The notes below the pieces were generated by a model, which saw nothing but the letters and a program-made list of their open reading frames with translations, had not been told where the DNA came from and ran no database searches. Below, one piece after another: positions 1-9,433 of a stretch of 64,000 bases of DNA (positions within the stretch are counted from its first letter, which is position 1; every line of letters starts with the position of its first letter). The stretch covers positions 1-64,000 of the forward strand of contig NZ_CBFIIK010000001.1 in the NCBI RefSeq assembly GCF_965662675.1. Direction: 5' to 3'. This stretch comes from Roseicyclus sp965662675 (GTDB taxonomy: Bacteria > Pseudomonadota > Alphaproteobacteria > Rhodobacterales > Rhodobacteraceae). The position numbers were made by a program, and so were the translations under genes.

Positions 1-1388
1 GCGCGTAGGAACGCATCTTCGCCGATGCGGCGTTCAAAACCCAGATCGAGTGAGCGGCTTTCCTCGGGTGTCAAAGTGGGTGTGCCGAATGGGCCATAAA
101 GCTCATAAAGCGACGGCGCGCGATAGCTTTGCGCGGCTGCGCTGCGGATGATCCAATCCGCGTTGGGCCGCCAAGATGCCGCGATCCGCCCCGAGGTCAG
201 GCCACCGAATTGCGAGTGGTCGTCGTAGCGCAGCGTCGTTGCGATATCGAGGCCGGGCGCGGGCGTCCATGCCACCTCGCCGAAGATGCCGCGGGTATCC
301 ATATTGCCGGACCCAGGGCCGAAATCGCCTGATTGTGAGAAATCCTCGCGCTCGATATCCAGACCAAAGCGCAGCTGTGCCGTGGCGGAAATATCGGTCC
401 GGCCCAAATAGCTCAGGCCGATCCGTTCGCCTTTGTAGAGATTGTTGGCGAGATTAAGGGTGGGGCCGGTGCCAAAGTCTCTAATGTTTGACCCCCTGAC
501 ATCTCGCTCGATCTCATAGTAGGTGGCGGCAAATGTGCTGTCGATCGTGCCGGTGGGCAAATCCAGATAGGCACGCAGCCCGCGCGCGTCGTTGAACGAC
601 ACCTCATCCGGGCTGCCATCGCTGACGGGGAATTGCTCGTCGAACTCGAGGCGGGCATCCTCGATGAAACCGCTCAGTCCGATCTTGCCGCCATTCGCCA
701 GATCATAGCCGAGCGCAAAGCTGAGGCGGTTCGATTGGAATCCGTCCGCTTCGGTATTGCCGGGGTTTTCGTCGGCGGCCGAGAAGCCTTCGGTCTGGGT
801 GCGCGTGATGGTGAAAGCATAATCCAACGCGCCCAGATCGGCGGCTACGCCGTAAGAACCACGGAAGGTTTCATAGCTACCGGCCTCGACATCGACGAAT
901 TGGCTGACGCCCTCATCTTCGGCGCGCCGCGTGGTGATGCTTATGACACCGCCGATCGCCTCCGAGCCATAGACAGCCGATTGGCCGCCGCGCAGTAACT
1001 CGATGCGCGCGACATCGGCGGTCGTGAGGCTGCCGAAGTCAAAGGCGCTTTGCGGGCCAGACACATCCGACACATCGATCCCATCGACCAGCACCCGGAC
1101 ATAGTTTTGACCCGCGCCGCGAATGCTGACGGAGGTGAGCGAACCGATGGGGCCTCGGGCGCGCACATCGACCCCCGGAAGGCGGGCGATATAGTCGATC
1201 ACGCGGGTCTCGCCCGAGGCTTCGAGTTCCTCGCGCGTGACGACTGAAACGGTCGCGCCGGTTTCTTCAAGAGTGGTTTCACCGAAACCCGCCGAAAACA
1301 CGATCTCGCCCAGATCGAAAACGGATTGCGCCGGTGCAATGGCGGGAAAAAGCAGCGCTGGTGCCAGCGCGGCGGATAGGTATCTCAT
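1..1388 (-). CDS. btuB: TonB-dependent receptor, BtuB-like (3' end outside window)
   Basis: This encodes an outer-membrane TonB-gated barrel, and the riboswitch upstream points to vitamin B12 as the substrate. I translated 462 open codons from the ATG at 1388 to the window edge without a stop. A signal peptide ends near residue 20, a TonB-box-like EIVFSA follows, then a plug domain with VSIRGAGQNYVRVLVDGI and IELLRGGQSAVYGSEAIGGV. Barrel strands follow, and SYRAPSLYELYGPFG lies near the cut end. BtuB proteins are usually about 600-680 residues, so roughly a quarter is missing to the left. The family call is secure; the substrate is inferred from the riboswitch. Confidence 0.92.
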   Translation of the reverse strand, partial: MRYLSAALAPALLFPAIAPAQSVFDLGEIVFSAGFGETTLEETGATVSVVTREELEASGETRVIDYIARLPGVDVRARGPIGSLTSVSIRGAGQNYVRVLVDGIDVSDVSGPQSAFDFGSLTTADVARIELLRGGQSAVYGSEAIGGVISITTRRAEDEGVSQFVDVEAGSYETFRGSYGVAADLGALDYAFTITRTQTEGFSAADENPGNTEADGFQSNRLSFALGYDLANGGKIGLSGFIEDARLEFDEQFPVSDGSPDEVSFNDARGLRAYLDLPTGTIDSTFAATYYEIERDVRGSNIRDFGTGPTLNLANNLYKGERIGLSYLGRTDISATAQLRFGLDIEREDFSQSGDFGPGSGNMDTRGIFGEVAWTPAPGLDIATTLRYDDHSQFGGLTSGRIAASWRPNADWIIRSAAAQSYRAPSLYELYGPFGTPTLTPEESRSLDLGFERRIGEDAFLR

Positions 1389-1529
1389 GATCGGTCCCCC
1401 GATGCGGGCCGGAACGCGGCCCTGTTGTGGTCACAGATGTTCTTGGGGGATGCACGCCATGTGACCCCCCGCGAACGGTGGAGGTGTCACCACGACGGAA
1501 GGGTCCGTTGCCCATAGCGCCCACCGCGC

Positions 1530-1722
1530 CCGGACAGGGTGATCACTCCGGCAGGTCTCCTGACTCGCGGGTCATCGCGTGGGCCGGGCCTTCCCGGGGC
1601 AATTGGGCCCCAGTGGCATATGCCGGTCACGCTCGCCGCTTACAGTTGCGGGGGCAGTCGCGGAGTCTCACCGCGTTCCCTTTTCACCGGATGGTTGTAT
1701 CACCCGGACCGAAGCACCCCCT
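1530..1722 (-). promoter_or_regulatory. Cobalamin riboswitch
   Basis: Read on the minus strand, this leader shows the conserved order of a B12 riboswitch. First comes GGTGCTTCGG, then AAAAGGGAA, then GACTGCCCCCGCAACTGTAA (about 1642-1660), and last the B12 box AGTCAGGAGACCTGCC at about 1550-1565. It lies about 140 bp upstream of the BtuB-like receptor and faces it, so adenosylcobalamin binding should lower receptor expression. The rest of the 465-bp gap between the receptor and the next gene (1389-1529 and 1723-1853) shows no other gene or clear signal. Confidence 0.95.
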
Positions 1723-1853
1723 TGATAGCGGCGGTTCGCCGCCCAAGGCAAGCCCAGAGGCGACCTGTCATGGGCTGATCGCGAATTCCGCCATCCCCCG
1801 TTGCATCCGCTATCGGCTTGGGGCTTGCTGCTCTCGGAACCGGAGGAAACGCC

Positions 1854-2666
1854 ATGCCGATCACCGATTGGGACGATGCTTATGCCAATGCCGCCCATAT
1901 TCCGGGGGCCGAGGAATTCTTGCGCGAGTGGCCCATGCGCACCGCTGCCTTGCGGGCCGCATCCCCGCCCGAGCGGTTGCACTATGGGAGCGGTGCGCGC
2001 CAAACCATTGATCTTTATCGACCCAAAACCGCTTCGCAGGGTCTAACGGTGATTGTGCATGGCGGCTATTGGATGCGCTTCTCGCCCGAGGAATTCGGCT
2101 TTCTTGCTGCCGGGCCATTGGCGCGGGGGCAAAGCGTGGCGATGGTCAGCTATACACTCGCCCCCGAAGCGCGCATTGCCGCGATCACGGCCGAGGTGGC
2201 GCAGGCTGTCACCCTTGCCGCGGCCACTGTCCCTGGCCCCATCCGGCTGACCGGGCATTCCGCCGGGGGGCATCTTGTCACACGCATGGGTTGTAGGGGC
2301 GTGCTGCCCGCCGCTGTCGCCGCGCGAATCGACCATATCGTTTCGGTCTCTGGGGTGCATGATTTACGTCCGCTTCTACGCACCCAGATGAACGCGACGC
2401 TGCGCCTTGATTCGGCCGAGGTGCTGGCCGAAAGCCCGGCATTGCAGTCGCCGCTTGACGGGCTGCGGCTGACCTGTGCCGTGGGCGGCATCGAACGGCC
2501 TGAATTCCTTAGGCAAAACGATCTATTAGCGAATATCTGGCGGGGTCTAGGGGCTGACAGCCGCGTGATGCACCTTGCGGGCAAGCATCATTTCGATGTC
2601 ATCGACGCGCTGGCCGACCCCGCGGGGGTGCTGACCCGCGCATTGTTGGATCAGAGCTTTTCGTAA
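1854..2666 (+). CDS. Alpha/beta hydrolase, arylformamidase/carboxylesterase-like
   Basis: A 270-residue cytoplasmic alpha/beta hydrolase. The oxyanion-hole motif HGGYW lies near residue 66 and the nucleophile elbow GHSAGGHL near residue 138; a late H in KHHFDVID probably completes the triad. The HGG(Y)W form is typical of the kynurenine formamidase/esterase group, but the substrate cannot be read from sequence. I chose ATG 1854 because GGAGG stands 8 bases upstream; the in-frame codon at 1818 has no such site. The 3' end overlaps the convergent MarR gene by 16 bp. Confidence 0.85.
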   Translation: MPITDWDDAYANAAHIPGAEEFLREWPMRTAALRAASPPERLHYGSGARQTIDLYRPKTASQGLTVIVHGGYWMRFSPEEFGFLAAGPLARGQSVAMVSYTLAPEARIAAITAEVAQAVTLAAATVPGPIRLTGHSAGGHLVTRMGCRGVLPAAVAARIDHIVSVSGVHDLRPLLRTQMNATLRLDSAEVLAESPALQSPLDGLRLTCAVGGIERPEFLRQNDLLANIWRGLGADSRVMHLAGKHHFDVIDALADPAGVLTRALLDQSFS

Positions 2667-3085
2667 AGCCCGCCGATCGCGGTCTTGAGGTTCGAGCGGT
2701 CCTCGGGCCCCAACTCGTAAAGCAGCGCGGTCTCGATCTCGCGGGCGACGAACTTCAGCCGTGCAACCTCGGCCGTGCCCTTGTCGCTCAGTTGGACGAC
2801 AAGGCGGCGGCGGTCGGCGGTGTCACGGACCACCGAGATCATGTCGAGATCTTCGAGTCGCCGCTGGGCGCGGCTGACGCGGGCGGCATCCATCGCGGTC
2901 AAGATGCAGAGATCATGGCTGGAACAGGGCTGATGGCGCGGCAGCGCCATCATGATCCGCCATTCTGGCACCTGCATGCCCGCGCTTTCCATGATCTGAT
3001 GGAAGGCACGGCCGGCGATCACCGACATCTGGAACGGCAAGAAATCCGTCAGATCAAAGGGAAGGGTCTGTGCTTGGTCTCTCAC
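2651..3085 (-). CDS. MarR-family transcriptional regulator
   Basis: A winged-helix repressor-type protein. It contains the MarR pattern VPEWRIMMAL, then a recognition-helix region AMDAARVSRAQRRLEDLDMI and a wing with RDTADRRRLVVQLSDKG. The target and ligand are unknown. The reading frame stays open to a TTG at 3166; I prefer the GTG at 3085 (144 residues), because related regulators begin about ten residues before LTDFLPFQM and the upstream segment is of low complexity. It faces the alpha/beta hydrolase and overlaps its end. A divergent relation with serC is possible but unproven. Confidence 0.8.
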   Translation of the reverse strand: MRDQAQTLPFDLTDFLPFQMSVIAGRAFHQIMESAGMQVPEWRIMMALPRHQPCSSHDLCILTAMDAARVSRAQRRLEDLDMISVVRDTADRRRLVVQLSDKGTAEVARLKFVAREIETALLYELGPEDRSNLKTAIGGLYEKL

Positions 3086-3289
3086 GCGCCGTCCAATCCT
3101 GAGTAGAGTGTCGCTTGATGCGCTCGCGTTTAAGTTTAATGCGGACTCATTGCATTCGGCAAGCAATTTGTCAGGTCAGCTAGACAGTTGGGTGTAATCC
3201 CCTGTGAGGACGGGAGCCAAAGGCGGTTTCCGATCGGCAACCTTGAGATATGTGAAAGCGTGAATACGACGCTCCAGCATCAGTTTCCG

Positions 3290-3376
3290 GCTTGTGCAGG
3301 ACGGGTGCTGGCCGTATCTGCAGCGGTGGGACACCCCTCCCCAACGAGGGGCACATATCTGTGAGGGTATCACATC
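3290..3376 (+). promoter_or_regulatory. Structured serC leader (candidate serC RNA motif)
   Basis: The leader just before serC contains a perfect hairpin at 3334-3351 (CCCCTC, loop CCCAAC, GAGGGG), preceded by GC-rich pairing segments and followed by the serC ribosome-binding region GAGGG. A conserved serC RNA motif in leaders of serC-serA operons of Alphaproteobacteria has been described by comparative genomics. The operon context and position fit, but I could not match this sequence to the published covariance model. Confidence 0.45.
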
Positions 3377-4531
<1,155 letters not shown>

Positions 4532-4533
4532 CG

Positions 4534-4606
4534 GTGTGCCGGGCTGAAGCCCGGCCTACCACCTGTCCCAACATTTCGCCGTAGGCCGGGCTTCAGCCCG
4601 GCACAC
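4534..4606. repeat. Perfect 26-bp inverted repeat between serC and serA (REP-like)
   Basis: The arms at 4534-4559 and 4581-4606 are exact reverse complements, 26 bases each, separated by 21 bases. Each arm is itself a palindrome around GCCGGGCTGAAGCCCGGC. It starts 3 bp after the serC stop and ends about 30 bp before serA. It resembles REP/BIME-type intergenic elements and can form one very stable long hairpin or two short ones. It may reduce read-through into serA or stabilise serC mRNA. I saw no second copy in this window. Confidence 0.9.
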
Positions 4607-4636
4607 GCCCCGTTTCCAAAACAAAGGACCAAAACC

Positions 4637-6232
4637 ATGGCCCCCAAAGTTCTCATTTCCGACAGCCTGTCGGACGCCGCCGTTCAGATTTTCAAAGATC
4701 GTGGGATCGACGTCACTTTCGACCCCTCCATCGGCAAGGATAAGGACAAGCTGCTCGCCGTTATCGGTGACTACGATGGTCTTGCCATTCGCTCGGCCAG
4801 CAAGGTCACCGAAAAGATCATCGCTGCGGCCACCAACCTCAAGGTGATCGGGCGCGCGGGTATCGGGGTCGACAATGTCGACATTCCCGAAGCGTCGAAA
4901 AAGGGCATCATCGTGATGAACACGCCCTTTGGCAATTCGATCACCACCGCCGAACATGCCATTGCGATGATGTTCGCAGTTGCGCGCCAAATCCCCGAGG
5001 CCAATGCCTCGACCCATGATGGCAAGTGGGAAAAGTCGCGCTTCATGGGTGTGGAGTTGACCGGCAAGACATTGGGCGTGATCGGCGCTGGCAATATCGG
5101 CGCGATCGTCTGCGCGCGGGCCTTGGGCTTGAAGATGAAAGTCGTGGCCTATGACCCCTTCCTGTCCGAGGAACGCGCCAAACAGATCGGCGTGACGAAG
5201 GTGGAGTTGGACGAGCTTTTGGCGCGCGCCGATTTCATCACGCTGCATGTCCCCTATACCGAGAAGACGGCCAATATCTTGTCGGCGGAAAACCTCGCCA
5301 AGACCAAGAAGGGCGTGCGGATCATCAATTGCGCGCGCGGTGGTCTGGTCGATGAGGCGGCCTTGGCCGCGCTGATCACATCGGGCCATGTCGCCGGTGC
5401 CGCTTTCGACGTCTTTGCCGAGGAACCGGCGACGGAAAACCCGCTGTTCAACCTGCCCAATGTCGTGGTGACCCCGCATCTGGGTGCCGCCACCACCGAG
5501 GCGCAGGAAAACGTGGCGCTGCAGGTGGCCGAGCAGATGGCCGATTACCTGCTGACGGGGGCGGTTTCGAACGCGCTCAACATGCCGTCGGTCACCGCAG
5601 AAGAGGCGCGGATCATGGGCCCGTGGCTGAAGCTGGCCGAGCATCTGGGCGCATTCGTCGGCCAGTTGACCGAAGAGGCGATCCAGTCGATCGAGGTGGT
5701 CTATAACGGGATCGCCAAGGATATGAACCTCAAGGCGCTGAACTGTGCGGCCATCGCGGGGATCATGAAGGCCACGAACCCCGATGTGAACATGGTCTCG
5801 GCCCCGATCATCGCCAAGGATCGCGGGATCGAGATCTCGACCACGACGCAAGACAAGACCGGCGTCTTCGACGGCTATATCCGCCTGGTCGTGGTCACCG
5901 ATGAGCGCACGCGGTCCGTCGCGGGCACAGTGTTCTCGGACGGCAAGCCGCGCTTCATCCAGATCAAGGGTATCAATATCGATGCCGAGATCGGGGCGCA
6001 TATGCTGTACACTACGAACCGCGATGTGCCGGGCGTCATCGGCGCTTTGGGCCGCACATTGGGCGAACATGGGGTGAATATCGCGAACTTCACCCTTGGC
6101 CGGTCTGGCCGGGATGGGGATGCCATCGCGCTGCTGTATCTGGACGAGGCACCCGCCCCCGAGGCGCTTGGCGCGCTGCGGGCCACGGGTGTGTTCCAAC
6201 AGGTGCGCCCGCTGGTCTTCGACGCGGTTTGA
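4637..6232 (+). CDS. serA: D-3-phosphoglycerate dehydrogenase
   Basis: NAD-dependent oxidation of 3-phosphoglycerate, the first step of serine synthesis. The 531 residues match the long form of SerA. There is an N-terminal substrate domain (SDSLSDAAVQIF...), a Rossmann fingerprint GVIGAGNIGAIV near 147 and the catalytic region NCARGGLVDE near 232. PHLGAATTEAQ carries the catalytic His near 281. An allosteric substrate-binding domain and a C-terminal ACT domain (DVPGVIGALGRTLGEHGVNI) from about 455 follow. Start ATG 4637 follows AAAGGA. Serine feedback through the ACT domain is a family property. Confidence 0.97.
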   Translation: MAPKVLISDSLSDAAVQIFKDRGIDVTFDPSIGKDKDKLLAVIGDYDGLAIRSASKVTEKIIAAATNLKVIGRAGIGVDNVDIPEASKKGIIVMNTPFGNSITTAEHAIAMMFAVARQIPEANASTHDGKWEKSRFMGVELTGKTLGVIGAGNIGAIVCARALGLKMKVVAYDPFLSEERAKQIGVTKVELDELLARADFITLHVPYTEKTANILSAENLAKTKKGVRIINCARGGLVDEAALAALITSGHVAGAAFDVFAEEPATENPLFNLPNVVVTPHLGAATTEAQENVALQVAEQMADYLLTGAVSNALNMPSVTAEEARIMGPWLKLAEHLGAFVGQLTEEAIQSIEVVYNGIAKDMNLKALNCAAIAGIMKATNPDVNMVSAPIIAKDRGIEISTTTQDKTGVFDGYIRLVVVTDERTRSVAGTVFSDGKPRFIQIKGINIDAEIGAHMLYTTNRDVPGVIGALGRTLGEHGVNIANFTLGRSGRDGDAIALLYLDEAPAPEALGALRATGVFQQVRPLVFDAV

Positions 6233-6245
6233 TCCGCGCTTGAAA

Positions 6246-6280
6246 GGCCCGCCCGTCGCATTGACTTGCGGCGGGCGGCC
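6246..6280 (+). terminator. Strong hairpin after serA
   Basis: Fifteen bases at 6246-6260 pair with 6267-6280 across a 6-base loop, with one bulged C and one G-U pair. It begins about 14 bp after the serA stop, where an operon terminator is expected, but no run of T follows. Confidence 0.55.
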
Positions 6281-6355
6281 ACTCTGCGCCACAAAAGGCG
6301 AAGATGTCTTTCGCTGGCCGCCCTTTGTGCTGCCCGGCATGAGGGGGAGAAACAG

Positions 6356-7531
6356 ATGGACGAAATCGTCATCCTGTCGGGCGTGCGCACGGCAATCGGT
6401 ACCTTTGGGGGCAGCTTGGCTGCCCTGCCGCCCACCAAGCTGGGTGCAATCGCCGCTGCTGCCGCGCTGGAGCGGGCCGGCGTTGCGGGCGGCCAGATCG
6501 GGCATGTCGTCTTTGGCCATGTGATCAACACCGAACCTCGCGACATGTACCTTTCGCGTATCGCGGCGATGGAGGCGGGCATTCCCGACACCACGCCCGC
6601 GATGAACGTCAACCGCCTGTGCGGATCGGGGGCGCAGGCGATCGTTTCAGTGATCCAGTCGCTTGCGATGGGGGATGCCGATTTCGGCCTCGCCGGTGGG
6701 GCGGAAAGCATGTCGAACGGGCCGCATATCCTGCCTGCGGCGCGGTTCGGGCAGAAGATGGGCGATGTGCGCGCGCTGGATATGATGATCGGCGCGCTGC
6801 ACTGCCCCTTTGGCACCGGGCATATGGGGGTAACGGCGGAAAATGTCGCCGCCGAGCATGACATCAGCCGAAACGCGCAAGACGCCTTTGCGCTGGAAAG
6901 CCAGAGCCGCGCCGCGCGTGCGATTGCCGAGGGGCGTTTCACGGACCAGATCGTGCCGGTCGAGGTGATGGTGAAGCGCGAAAAGGTGCCCTTCGTCACC
7001 GACGAACATCCCAAGGCCACCAGCCTCGATGCGCTGGGGGGGTTGAAAACGGTGTTCAAGAAGGATGGCACCGTCACCGCGGGCAATGCCAGCGGCATCA
7101 ATGATGGGGCCGCCGCCCTTGTGCTGGCGCGCGCTGATGCGGCGGAAAAGGCCGGCCTGAAACCCCGCGCGCGGGTCTTGGGCTATGCCCATGCCGGTGT
7201 GCGGCCTGAGGTGATGGGCATCGGCCCGGTGCCTGCGGTCGAGAACCTGTTGGCGCGCACGGGGCTGAAGATCACCGATTTCGACGTCATCGAGTCGAAC
7301 GAGGCATTTGCCGCCCAAGCCTTGGCTGTGAACAAGGGGCTTGGCCTTGATCCCGCCCGTGTGAACCCCAATGGCGGGGCCATCGCGCTGGGCCATCCGG
7401 TGGGCGCGACGGGCGCGATCATCACCGTCAAGGCGCTCTATGAGTTGGAGCGGATCGGCGGAAAACGCGCGCTGATCACCATGTGCATCGGTGGTGGCCA
7501 AGGCATCGCGCTGGCCATCGAACGGCTGTGA
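6356..7531 (+). CDS. Acetyl-CoA C-acyltransferase (thiolase)
   Basis: A 391-residue thiolase that condenses or cleaves acyl-CoA and acetyl-CoA. The acyl-accepting Cys lies in NRLCGSGAQ near residue 89; the catalytic His is in GHPVGATGA near 347 and the second Cys in CIGGGQG near 377. The N-terminus IVILSGVRTAIGTFGG is typical of the PhaA/BktB/AtoB branch, so beta-ketothiolase activity is likely, but no phaB or fad genes adjoin it. ATG 6356 has the purine-rich GAGGGGGAG just upstream; the frame is open earlier (6266), but that extension does not look like thiolase. Confidence 0.93.
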   Translation: MDEIVILSGVRTAIGTFGGSLAALPPTKLGAIAAAAALERAGVAGGQIGHVVFGHVINTEPRDMYLSRIAAMEAGIPDTTPAMNVNRLCGSGAQAIVSVIQSLAMGDADFGLAGGAESMSNGPHILPAARFGQKMGDVRALDMMIGALHCPFGTGHMGVTAENVAAEHDISRNAQDAFALESQSRAARAIAEGRFTDQIVPVEVMVKREKVPFVTDEHPKATSLDALGGLKTVFKKDGTVTAGNASGINDGAAALVLARADAAEKAGLKPRARVLGYAHAGVRPEVMGIGPVPAVENLLARTGLKITDFDVIESNEAFAAQALAVNKGLGLDPARVNPNGGAIALGHPVGATGAIITVKALYELERIGGKRALITMCIGGGQGIALAIERL

Positions 7532-7615
7532 TCGCCGCATTGCCGCGTCTGAATTAACCGCTTCTTCAGCCCGCGCTGCCACAAGACGCCTATCGGCATC
7601 TAGGCACGCGGCGGC

Positions 7616-9433
7616 ATGAGTATCAGAGGGTTCGATGAACGGTTGGCGCGCGAACGCCGCGCCCGGCTACAGGCCGAGCGTCTTCTCGCCCAACGCTCGG
7701 AGGAGTTGTATTCCGCCAACAAGAAGCTGGCCGAACACGCCCATGCGCTGTCGCATACCGTGATCGCCCAGCGCGAAGAGAATGCCGCCCTGATCGGGCG
7801 TTCGACCCGCACGCAAGCCGCGCTCGAGGTGGCGACCGAAAAGGCCGTGATCGCCGAGCGCCGCCTGTGGGATGCGCTGAGCGCGGTCGAGGATGGATTC
7901 GCCATTTTCGACCGTGATTGGCGGTTGGTCGTCGCCAATCCGGCATGGATGGGCGCATTCGACGGGGTGGTCGATGTCGCCCCCGGCGCCAGCTACGAGG
8001 CGATCTTGCGCATCGCCGTCGAAGAGGGGCTGATCGATCTGCAGGGTGAGGATGCCGATGATTGGGTCGATCGGATGATTTCCCGTTGGGAGGGTGCAAG
8101 CATCGCCCAGGCCGATATTCGGCTGTTCAACGGCGTCTATGTGCGGCTGATCGACAAGTGCACCCCACAGGGCGACATGGTCAGCCTGTCGCTGGATATC
8201 ACCGACACGATCCGCCGCGAGGGTGAGCTTGAACGCGCCCGTGATCGGGCCGAGGCCGCGACACGGGCGAAATCCGCTTTTCTTGCCAATATGAGCCACG
8301 AGATCCGAACGCCGATGAATGGTGTGGTCGCCATGGCCGGGCTGTTGCGCGAGATGAACCTGACCGACGAGCAGCGCCTTTATGCCGAGACGATCCAGAA
8401 CTCGGGCGAGGCATTGTTGGCGATCATCAACGACATTCTCGACTATTCCAAGATCGACGCGGGCAAGATGATCTTGCATGCCGAAAGCTTCGACCTGCGG
8501 GCGCTGATCGACGAAATCTTTCGCCTGATGCGTCCCGGGCTGGAGGGGAAGGATCTGTCGCTGGTGTTGGATTACGACATCTTCATGCCGCCGCGCCTGA
8601 TCGGTGATCCGGGGCGGGTGCGACAGATCTTGACCAACCTGATCGGCAATGCGGTGAAATTCACCGAAGCCGGTCAGGTCATGTTGCATGTGGTCGGCCT
8701 GCCCGATCCGGTGCAGGCCGACAAGCTGCAGGTCAGGATCGTTGTCGCCGATACCGGCATCGGCATCGCGCCCGAGATGCAGGCCCATGTCTTCGGTGAG
8801 TTCAATCAGGTCGAGGCGCAGACGACCCGCCGCTTCGATGGCACCGGCTTGGGCTTGGCCATCACGCGTCAGCTTGTGGCGCTGATGGGGGGTGAAATCT
8901 GGCTCGATTCGACCTTGGGCGTGGGATCGTCTTTTGGCGTGTCGCTGTTTTTCGGGCTGGACCGCGCGGCCTTGCCTGCGCCCACGCCACCCGTGGCGCT
9001 GGCGCTGCCGCCCAAGCGCGAATTCCACGTTCTGGCGGCAGAGGACAACAAGACCAACCAGCTGGTCTTTCGCGCCATGCTCAAGGATGTCGCTCTCGAG
9101 CTTGATGTCGTCGAGAACGGCGCGCTTTGCCTTGCGCATTATCACGACGCACGGCCCGATATGATCCTAAGCGATATTTCCATGCCGGAGATGGACGGGC
9201 TGGCCTTGGCCCGCGCAGTGCGTGCCCATGAGGCCGAACAAGGTCTGTCCCGTTTGCCGATCATCGCGATGACCGCGCATGCGATGGAGAGTGACCGCGC
9301 CCGGATTCTGGCCGCGGGGTTTGATGAATGTTTGACCAAACCGCTCGACAAGACGCAGTTGCATGCCGTGATCAGCCGTTATGCGCCGCCGGATATCGGC
9401 GTGGTTGCGGGGCTCAAGGCCGCCAGCGGGTGA
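7616..9433 (+). CDS. Hybrid sensor histidine kinase/response regulator (cytoplasmic)
   Basis: A 605-residue two-component hybrid with no membrane segment. A charged coiled coil (about 1-85) leads into a PAS-type sensor (AVEDGFAIFDRDWRLVVAN, about 88-205). HisKA has its phospho-His in NMSHEIRTPMNGV near 227. HATPase_c has LTNLIGNAVKFTE near 340 and the G boxes DTGIGIAP and GTGLGLAI. A C-terminal receiver has its acceptor Asp in LSDISMPEMDG near 518 and Lys in TKPLDK near 576. No response regulator or sensory partner adjoins it, so signal and output are unknown. It overlaps the convergent asparaginase gene by 20 bp. Confidence 0.93.
   Translation: MSIRGFDERLARERRARLQAERLLAQRSEELYSANKKLAEHAHALSHTVIAQREENAALIGRSTRTQAALEVATEKAVIAERRLWDALSAVEDGFAIFDRDWRLVVANPAWMGAFDGVVDVAPGASYEAILRIAVEEGLIDLQGEDADDWVDRMISRWEGASIAQADIRLFNGVYVRLIDKCTPQGDMVSLSLDITDTIRREGELERARDRAEAATRAKSAFLANMSHEIRTPMNGVVAMAGLLREMNLTDEQRLYAETIQNSGEALLAIINDILDYSKIDAGKMILHAESFDLRALIDEIFRLMRPGLEGKDLSLVLDYDIFMPPRLIGDPGRVRQILTNLIGNAVKFTEAGQVMLHVVGLPDPVQADKLQVRIVVADTGIGIAPEMQAHVFGEFNQVEAQTTRRFDGTGLGLAITRQLVALMGGEIWLDSTLGVGSSFGVSLFFGLDRAALPAPTPPVALALPPKREFHVLAAEDNKTNQLVFRAMLKDVALELDVVENGALCLAHYHDARPDMILSDISMPEMDGLALARAVRAHEAEQGLSRLPIIAMTAHAMESDRARILAAGFDECLTKPLDKTQLHAVISRYAPPDIGVVAGLKAASG

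Noticed and set aside
1427..2011. 194-codon open frame over the riboswitch region
   Set aside because: The region is a cobalamin riboswitch and the frame has no family features; it also overlaps the hydrolase in another frame.
4556..6520. 654-codon open frame opposite serA
   Set aside because: serA has full family motifs in the other strand; this frame starts inside the inverted repeat and has Arg/His/Gly-rich sequence typical of antisense in GC-rich genes.
7667..9145. 492-codon open frame opposite the histidine kinase
   Set aside because: Kinase motifs are complete on the plus strand; the reverse frame is of low complexity.
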